From Epiperipatus broadwayi (lineage: Eukaryota; Onychophora; Udeonychophora; Euonychophora; Peripatidae): 64,000 nucleotides of DNA. Below the pieces are notes generated by a model. It worked only from the letters and a program-made list of their open reading frames with translations. It was not told where the DNA came from and ran no database searches. Shown piece by piece: positions 57,100-64,000 of this stretch. Where the stretch lies: the NCBI GenBank assembly GCA_028023455.1, contig JAQFVV010006337.1, positions 1,665,001 to 1,729,000 on the forward strand. Reading direction: 5' to 3'. The translations under genes and the position numbers were made by a program. Numbering within the stretch: the stretch's first letter is position 1; every line of letters begins with the position of its first letter.

Positions 57100-59890
57100 C
57101 ATTTATTAATCATCATTGTCATTGTTAATCATCATCAATCCACTGCAGGATGAAGGTCTCTCCAAATTCAATTCATCTCTGATCTCTAGCCTCTCTTCTC
57201 CACAACATCCCTGCACACTTTCTTATTTCATCCATCCAACTCATGTGTGGTCTCTTTCTGGGTCTTTTATAATATCTTAAAATACAGTTTAAAATTTCAA
57301 TTGTCTATCTATTATCTTCTCTTCTAGAAATATGTCCAGCCCAACTGCTCTTCAGACTTTTAATTTTTCAATGATGTCAGTAACATGTTTGTTTTCATAC
57401 CCATATATTGCATTTTCAATATCTTCTTGTTACTCCTAACATGCAACTCTCCATACTTTTTGGAGTGGTCTGAAATTTCTGTATTGCTCTTCTATTAAGT
57501 GTCCAAGTCTCAGATCCATAAGTAAGAACTGGTAAAACACATTTATTAAAAACCTCCTTTTCAAACACATAGACATATTTCCTTTTAATATTAAGTTATT
57601 TCTACCAAAAGCATTCCAAACAAGTTTAATTCTATGATTAATTTCATCCATTATGTTTCCATCTGTAGTAATAATCTGACCAAGGTATTTGTAACTGTTA
57701 ACTTCTTCTAACTCATCATTATCAATCTTTATTTTCATCTTTTGAGAAAATCCATTGAACATTACTTTAGTCTTTTTAACATTTACTTTTAATCCTACTT
57801 TCTTACTTTCATCTGATAACTCTTGCAATATTTCTTGAAGCTCTAAGCATTATTTGCAAAAAACTACATCATCTGCAAAATCTAAATGACTTAAATAATC
57901 TCCATTTACTTTTACTCCCTTAGCTTTCCATTTTAATAGAAAAAATACTTCTTGCAAAACTTCTTTAAAACGTTTTGGAGATATGGAGTCACCCTGTCAT
58001 ATACCCTTCTCAATGTTAATCTTCCTAGTATCATGATGAAATGTAATTGTTGCTGTTGCACTTTTATAAATATTCTTAAGAATGTGACAATATCATGACT
58101 CTATACTTTGATGATCCAATGCTTTAATCACTGAAGAAATGCTTATAGAATCAAATGCCTTTTCATAATCTACAAACCCAAAGCATAAAGGCAACTTATA
58201 TTCATTGATCCTTTCTATAACTTTGCTCAATACTTGGATGTGATCCACTTCACTAAAACCACTTTTAAATCCAGCTTGTTCTTTTGATTGGTTAAAATCT
58301 AAAGTTCACTGTAGATGAGTTGTAATTATTTTGGTAAAAATTTTGTATAAAACTAATAAGACTGATAGGTCTGTATTTATAATATCTTCTTTATCACCTT
58401 TTTTAAATATTAATATTAGTTCTGCATTCATCTAATTATATGTTACATCTTTATCATTTAGACATTTGGTATATAACTTTGCCAACATGTTTTCTATTTC
58501 TTCACCTGCTTCTTTTAAGATATCAATTATAATTTCATCAGTACCAGGAGCTTTTCCTTTCTTCATAAATCTAACTGCATGTCTCACTTCATTTAAAATC
58601 ATGAACAATTCAGAAGATATAGTAGTTGTAGGAGGATCTTTTCCTTGTTCTTTATTGCTATAAAATTATTGATAGAACTGTTCTACACATTTCATGATGT
58701 CATCTCTCTTTTAGTAATAGTTCCATCTTTTTTTCTATTGCAGAAATAAGTTTCCTACCAATACCAAGATGTTGTTTTACACTGTTGAGACTTTTATTCT
58801 CTTCTCCTTATTAATTCACAATTATACTTTCTTATATCATTATCAACTCTTTTTCACACCACTTTACAAAATTCAAGATATTCAATGTGTAATTTTTTAT
58901 ATATTTTCATATTCCTTCTTCTCTTCATAAATTTTACTGGTCAATTGCTGCTTTTATGTACCAGCTATCTTGGTTGCAGCTTTTAAAAAGTGTATCAGTT
59001 ATCTTCCTATGGAATTCATTCAAATTTGAATCATGTTCAAAATATGTTAATATTTGAGAATGATTTGCAAGTTTAATTTAAATTCGTTGGAATATTTCTG
59101 AAGATTAAGAATATTAATTGTGAATATTGTTTTTCTTCATAATTTTTCTCTCTCTACTTTTACATTAACATATATCTTACATCTTCCTAACTGATGATGA
59201 CTTCATGTGTTGAATTTATTAAAAACATTACAATCTTGAAATACATATTTTCTGTTAGTCAAAATAAAATCCAATTCTGCTAGACCTTTATTTGGATGTT
59301 TCCATGTTCATTTGTGTTTAACATTTTTCTCAAAAAAAGAATTCATAATATAAAAGTTTATCTTTATCTGAAAACTCCACAAGTCTATGTCCTCTCTCAT
59401 ATCTATCACCATAATCAAATTACCTACAGCACTTCATCTTTTGGTACCAATTCTAGCATTAAAGTCTTCCATGAAAATTTTAAAATATTGTTTAGTCTGA
59501 TCAAAAGCTTTTTGTACATCCATATAAAAATCCTCTATTTCTTCATCACAATGAGAACTTGTTGGGGCATAAACCTGAATTATCTGCATTTGATATCTAC
59601 TATTAAGTTGAATAACTAATATTAATACTGTCAAATACATCAACAATCTCCACAATGTAGTTGTTCCACTTTTTCTTTATAATGAATCCTAATTCACTTG
59701 TATTTCCAATGTTTCTTCCTTTTGTAATATAGTGCATATCCACTTTTTAAATCAATTGTCTCTTCACCTTTTCTTCTAACTTCACAAAGTCCAATAATGT
59801 CCCATTTAATAAGAGACAGTTCTTCCAATTCTTGCATTACTTTCTGACCCATCACTAACATCAGAAGAGTCTATTTTCATAACAAGAATA
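57100..59890 (-). pseudogene. RTE-like non-LTR retrotransposon, minus copy, endonuclease to 3' end
   Basis: Minus-strand translation, in order: endonuclease ELSLIKWDIIGLCEVRRKGE (about 59820-59765), QVYAPTSSHCDEEIEDFY (about 59580-59525) and FMEDFNARIG (GDFNA motif with the Gly changed); fingers MNAELILIFKKGDKEDI (about 58430-58380); palm motif A FGFVDYEKAFDSISISS (about 58190-58140); QGDSISPKRF (about 57997); motif C LDFADDVVF (about 57890-57865); SKKVGLKVNVKKTKVMFNG (57810-57750); and the 3' end RREARDQR near 57200. Stops and frameshifts are frequent. Encodes the endonuclease and RT that nick the target and copy RNA at the site. The clade is judged RTE-like from the phrase after FADD; a phylogeny would be needed to be certain. 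Confidence 0.9.
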
Positions 59891-60978
59891 AAATATAAAA
59901 ATTTTTTTGATTATTTTCTGGTAAGGAGACATGATGCATAGATGACATATGTAAATAAGTATTCTCTCTTAATTTACTAATCTAGTCTTTTACACTAATA
60001 TCTTAGTCGATTAAAACAGAAAAAATTGTTGATAAAGTTAATTTCTATGTGAATGTAAGCATTGCAAATAAAGGATGGTTGATTACTGGTTAAATTGCAT
60101 CATCTCATTCAGACTCTGGTGCCAAGTATAGTGAATATGGTGGTCCATGGTATTTGATTACATAGTGTTATTTGTGTTTAATTTTTGAGAGAATTATAAG
60201 GCTTTCTGTATATATAAATAAGAATGTAATTTTGAATACACATGGATATATGCATGTGAAATATTCCTTTATGATGGATTACATTACTGATAAAAAGAAA
60301 AAGTTGATATATATGTTATTAATTTAATAATTTTATTATTAATTTCGTTTTTCTTAAAAACTGTGATATTATTATAAGAATTAATAGTGAGAGCATTGGG
60401 AGAATTTAGAGATACAGCAATACTGAATGAAAGATTGTTACAAAAATTAAAAAATTGTAATTTATAAAGTGTGCAAACTTTTTTTTTAATATATCATCCA
60501 CTAGAAATTTATACATTGTATACTTTAAATAACAATTGCTAAAATTTCCCATAGTGGTGACGATTTTCTGATTCTTCTATATGAGTATTAAAATGCTTTG
60601 AATTACTAATTCATTTGGTGTTTTTCTGACTTTTTTCATGAAAGATGATGTTCTACAGGTCTTACAAAAACTTGGGAATATTATTTTTAACAGTAATATA
60701 GTTAGTTATCCCTTGATCTCACTCATAATTGTTCTAGTAAAAGTACTCCGAATTTAGCCTTTTCCCCATTTCATTTTCTTTTTTTATTACTTATGCTCTG
60801 AAAATTCTTGACATTATTTCACTTTTTATCATGTATAACATTAAAGAGATATTTATCAGATTTAAAATTAATATAAACTTTATTAATAATAATAAATAGC
60901 TACTCTTAAACAAGAATGAACATTCTAACTACAAGAGAAAAAAAAAACTGGTATAGAAATGAGTTTTGTAATGTCTAT
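59891..60978. other. Non-coding DNA, no gene seen
   Basis: AT-rich, nothing supported. Confidence 0.4.
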
Positions 60979-61440
60979 ACCAAAGGTGGACAAATGCTGT
61001 TTTCAGAGTCACATGCGGCTCTTAGTTCAACTGAATGCGGCTCCCATCGAAATTCAATTTTATTTTAAATACAGTATTTCAGAATTTTTTTTAAATGCAC
61101 AAAAATGAATAATATGATAGAAATTTTAACAAACATTTTTATTACTTATTTTATTACATATTATATCACGTATGTATGTACATACCATTTTCAAATACTC
61201 TACATTAATGATATCTACAGAATCTTAAAAAAATTACCACATGTGCATATTTATGATTTGTGAAATTTTATAGTTATATATTTCAATCGTAATTTTCATA
61301 TCAGCTAAATATCCTATTTCATATTTCCCCCCAAAAATCTGGTAAATAAGACTTTTTATTGAGCAATTTAAATTTGTTTATGATGTGTAATTTTTCCACG
61401 GCCAGTTCAAGCTTTCTAATGACATATGTACAAGTCAAAA
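60979..61440. mobile_element. hAT-like transposon end (fragment)
   Basis: At 60981 the sequence caaaggtggacaaatgctgt leads to cacatgcggctcttag and a second tgcggctccc. The pattern of a gtgg(g/a)caaa-type start followed by cacatgcggc words is typical of one large group of hAT terminal sequences. The following 350 bp are AT-rich and could be the subterminal part. I found no matching inverted end and no transposase, so only one end is claimed. Confidence 0.4.
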
Positions 61441-61611
61441 AAATTCAAGTGTTGCTACACTATCATTCAATTCCCAATTCAAACTACTTTCGTACATATA
61501 AATAGCAATGTAACAAACCTTGATCTAAGGTGTATAATTAACTTTGCTATTTAAAAGGTGAGTTATCAGGAAAAATCCCATTAAGTCATGTTCATTTAAC
61601 AAGGTTTAGAA

Positions 61612-63770
61612 TCTAAGCAAAAGTACCCTAAATCCACTCATGCCCGAGATACACAGGTCAGGAGCAATCATGAATTCTGCCCTATTTGCTCTTCTCTAAA
61701 ACTATAACATTATAAACAACACTTCTGATGATAACATGAAATTTTATTCATTCTGGTCCCAGAGACACAGCAGAGAAACATGAGATCTAGCATAAATAAA
61801 TAATGTTAAAACTTGGCTCAATCAATACCTTATGTGAAGGGACAATTTATAAATTTTAAATGAATTGCACACAGCTAGCATTGCAAAAGAAACATGAATT
61901 ATAAAATAGTATCCATCCAGAATGAGCAAGAACAGAACAATCCAGAGATAAATATCTATTTGAAGTAATCAGTTATAACTTCTAAATAATATTAATATTA
62001 TTATAAAGACTAAATGGGATTCAATGAGTGAGAGTCAGTAAGACACAACGCATGAGTAATTATTAAAACATAATAATTTAATAAATATAAACAATTTAAT
62101 TTACATTAGAAACATAGCACAGATTTAATGCGGTTATTAATTTGCATATAAGCAACTGATTTAGTATGCTAATGAGTTATAGTATAATAATAAATTAATG
62201 TTATCAATGCGGTGATCATTACTTTAAGTAATGATAAGGACGTTTACAAATTCATCTCTAAAGAGAGATTTACTCTTGAGATGATAATTAATAATTTATC
62301 GTTTATGAGCATATTTGGGCCTGTACAAAGGAGGAATGGGTTAGCCTAAATTAGCTTTACCATGACAATCCTAAAATATTCGACTAATGATAAAATGAGT
62401 GGTTTATAAATGTCACTGCGCCACGTCTTATAGATAAAATGAGAAATACATATAAAAGAACTCGCAGTGCTAGCTAACTATAATGACAGCGTTTAAAATG
62501 GAGAAGATGTCCGTCTTTGGACTGGAAGGCTTTATCACATATATGATTCCGCTTGTATTTATCACAAGGCGATATTCGAAAATATGAGTGGTAAGGATTC
62601 CATGGCACGCCCTCCAATGTGTCATATGCAGAGCCTTAATACTCTAATGTTTATCCTGAGATCGGTTATACCAAACCTCATTCCTATACGAGTTACATGA
62701 AGAAAATCCGGATTTCGGATGAGTAAATATGATAAAGCAAAATATAATTCTTTAAAATGCTATCATAAGTAAGCAACGTGAATATGGCTTAAGTCTTAAA
62801 TGACTAATGAAATAATTTAAGCTTAAATAAAGCAATAATAGCATGTGTAACTTTAATAAATTTAGGATGTCGAATATAGAAGAGGGAAAAATATTATTTT
62901 TCCTATTTAACAAGCCCAAGCATTCCTAAACGACAATATATTAATTAATTTAACTCTTAATGGTGTATAAGTAATAAATAGTTATTAAAGTATATTAATA
63001 ATCAAATTTATTAAAAAAAACATAAATTGCATTTAAATATCTATAGTGATATGATTTTTAAACAATCCGCCATTAACCATAATTTCAAAATATTTAACCG
63101 AGCGAACAGCGTTCAATAAGAAATTTTATGTTTAAACTATTTAAATATTCCAAAATATCGGAATGATGGTTGAAATAATATAAGTTCACTAGATTAAAAC
63201 ATTAGCACACTAAAACTAATTTAATAAGATATATATTTAAAATAAGTTTTGCCGCATGAAATAAAATAATTAGAGTGTGAAACTTAAAAAAAAAACTAGT
63301 ACATAATTCTGTGCTTAGCGTTTCAAAGAACACGTTTAAAAACTTAAGAGAGAAAATCACAAACTTAATGATAATTAAGTTTATAATCAGTTATAAAATA
63401 AATAAAGATTACATTCTGATTACAATTAAGATTTAGGAAAGAAATGAAGTGAGGAGAATTAAGAGTTCATTCTTCGGCAAAACGAATTACCTTTAGAAGT
63501 TATGGTGGCCACTTATAATAACATATACAAAGTTTAGCAAAGCACAATATTAATAAAATAATGGTAGGCATCTTCCAATATTCTTTACAATTAAACATAA
63601 CAGTTCTCAAGTAGCGATGGCATGGCAGAAGGCAGGACAGAGATGATTTAAGATCAGGGAGGCAAATTCCTTTTACTCACAGTCCATTTTTGTTACCACT
63701 CTCTACACAAATACCAGAGAGAAGATAGTGATTTGAACTCCTTTTTCGCGTTCCTAGAACTTCTGCTCCT
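61612..63770 (-). repeat. Unclassified interspersed repeat, copy 2 (related to 11812)
   Basis: The left 85 bp align with 11812-11900 (shared gagatacacaggtc, ggagcaatca/ggagcaatcc, tgaattct, ctatttgc). The right part (63440-63770) is GC-richer, like the right part of copy 1, with similar overall length. No coding motif; the minus-strand frame at 63693-63944 is not accepted. Confidence 0.4.
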
Positions 63771-64000
63771 CCTATACTTGAAATTTAGCAATATTGGAAG
63801 ATGTAAACAATACGTTCCAGAAAGCAGATTATTTAAACGTATTTTTAAAATTGCAAATAACTTTAAAATATGATTTTTTGGTTCGACTTGAAATGAGAAT
63901 GACATTTTTAAATTGTAATAATATTTTTTTAGAATTTCTGGCATTGCTTTAGCTCTACATTAATTGTATTTATTTTTATATCTATAATACATATACGCAC
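63771..64000. other. Non-coding end of window
   Basis: AT-rich, nothing supported. Confidence 0.3.

Overview
The window is a strongly AT-rich, intron-sized stretch of a eukaryotic, almost certainly invertebrate metazoan, genome. No bacterial-style operons, rRNA, CRISPR arrays or convincing host gene models are visible. What can be recognised is a dense layering of transposable elements: a Penelope-like element with a GIY-YIG domain, Ty3/gypsy LTR retrotransposons, an RTE-like non-LTR element in two orientations, a tRNA-derived SINE, a hAT-like end and many long palindromes. This mix suits many invertebrates (chelicerates, molluscs and others); I cannot name the species.

Layout: 1-1300 degenerate tandem repeats; 1684-2860 Penelope-like remnant (reverse transcriptase with YVDD, then GIY-YIG) split by a SINE with a 14-bp target duplication and followed by a hammerhead-ribozyme-like fold; 4780-7390 unclassified, with one minus-strand ORF of 101 codons; 8508-9040 and 17705-18027 long palindromes with target-site duplications; 11812-14200 an unclassified repeat whose left end recurs at 61612; 21271-28880 an LTR retrotransposon on the plus strand, with another LTR element inserted into its protease gene on the minus strand (5-bp duplication catag) and with one palindromic element in each LTR (8-bp duplications); 30592-31118 a further palindrome, then a 37-bp minisatellite; 32476-34150 and 46137-48965 a duplicated block, each copy carrying an insertion the other lacks; 34422-44825 a long-LTR Ty3/gypsy element with decayed gag, protease, RT, RNase H and integrase; 50800-53035 (plus) and 57100-59890 (minus) two decayed LINEs; 60981 a hAT-like end; 61612-63770 the second copy of the unclassified repeat.

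The most interesting signal is a set of long palindromic insertions whose arms carry hammerhead-ribozyme motifs. In the palindrome at 27598-28214 both arms, on opposite strands, have the CTGATGA and GAAA core boxes, a matching stem I (ACCAA with TTGGT), a short self-complementary stem III and a UA cleavage dinucleotide. A related hammerhead lies in the palindrome at 21825-22707, looser ones in 32506-33070 and 8508-9040, and one follows the Penelope-like element at 2816-2860. Two of the palindromes contain a tRNA-like or box-B-like segment in the central loop. Several are shown to be insertions because the empty site survives in the sister LTR or the duplicated block. This resembles animal retrozymes (non-autonomous hammerhead retroelements) and Penelope terminal repeats, but the inverted, two-strand arrangement is unusual. 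None of the protein-coding remnants seen here is intact.
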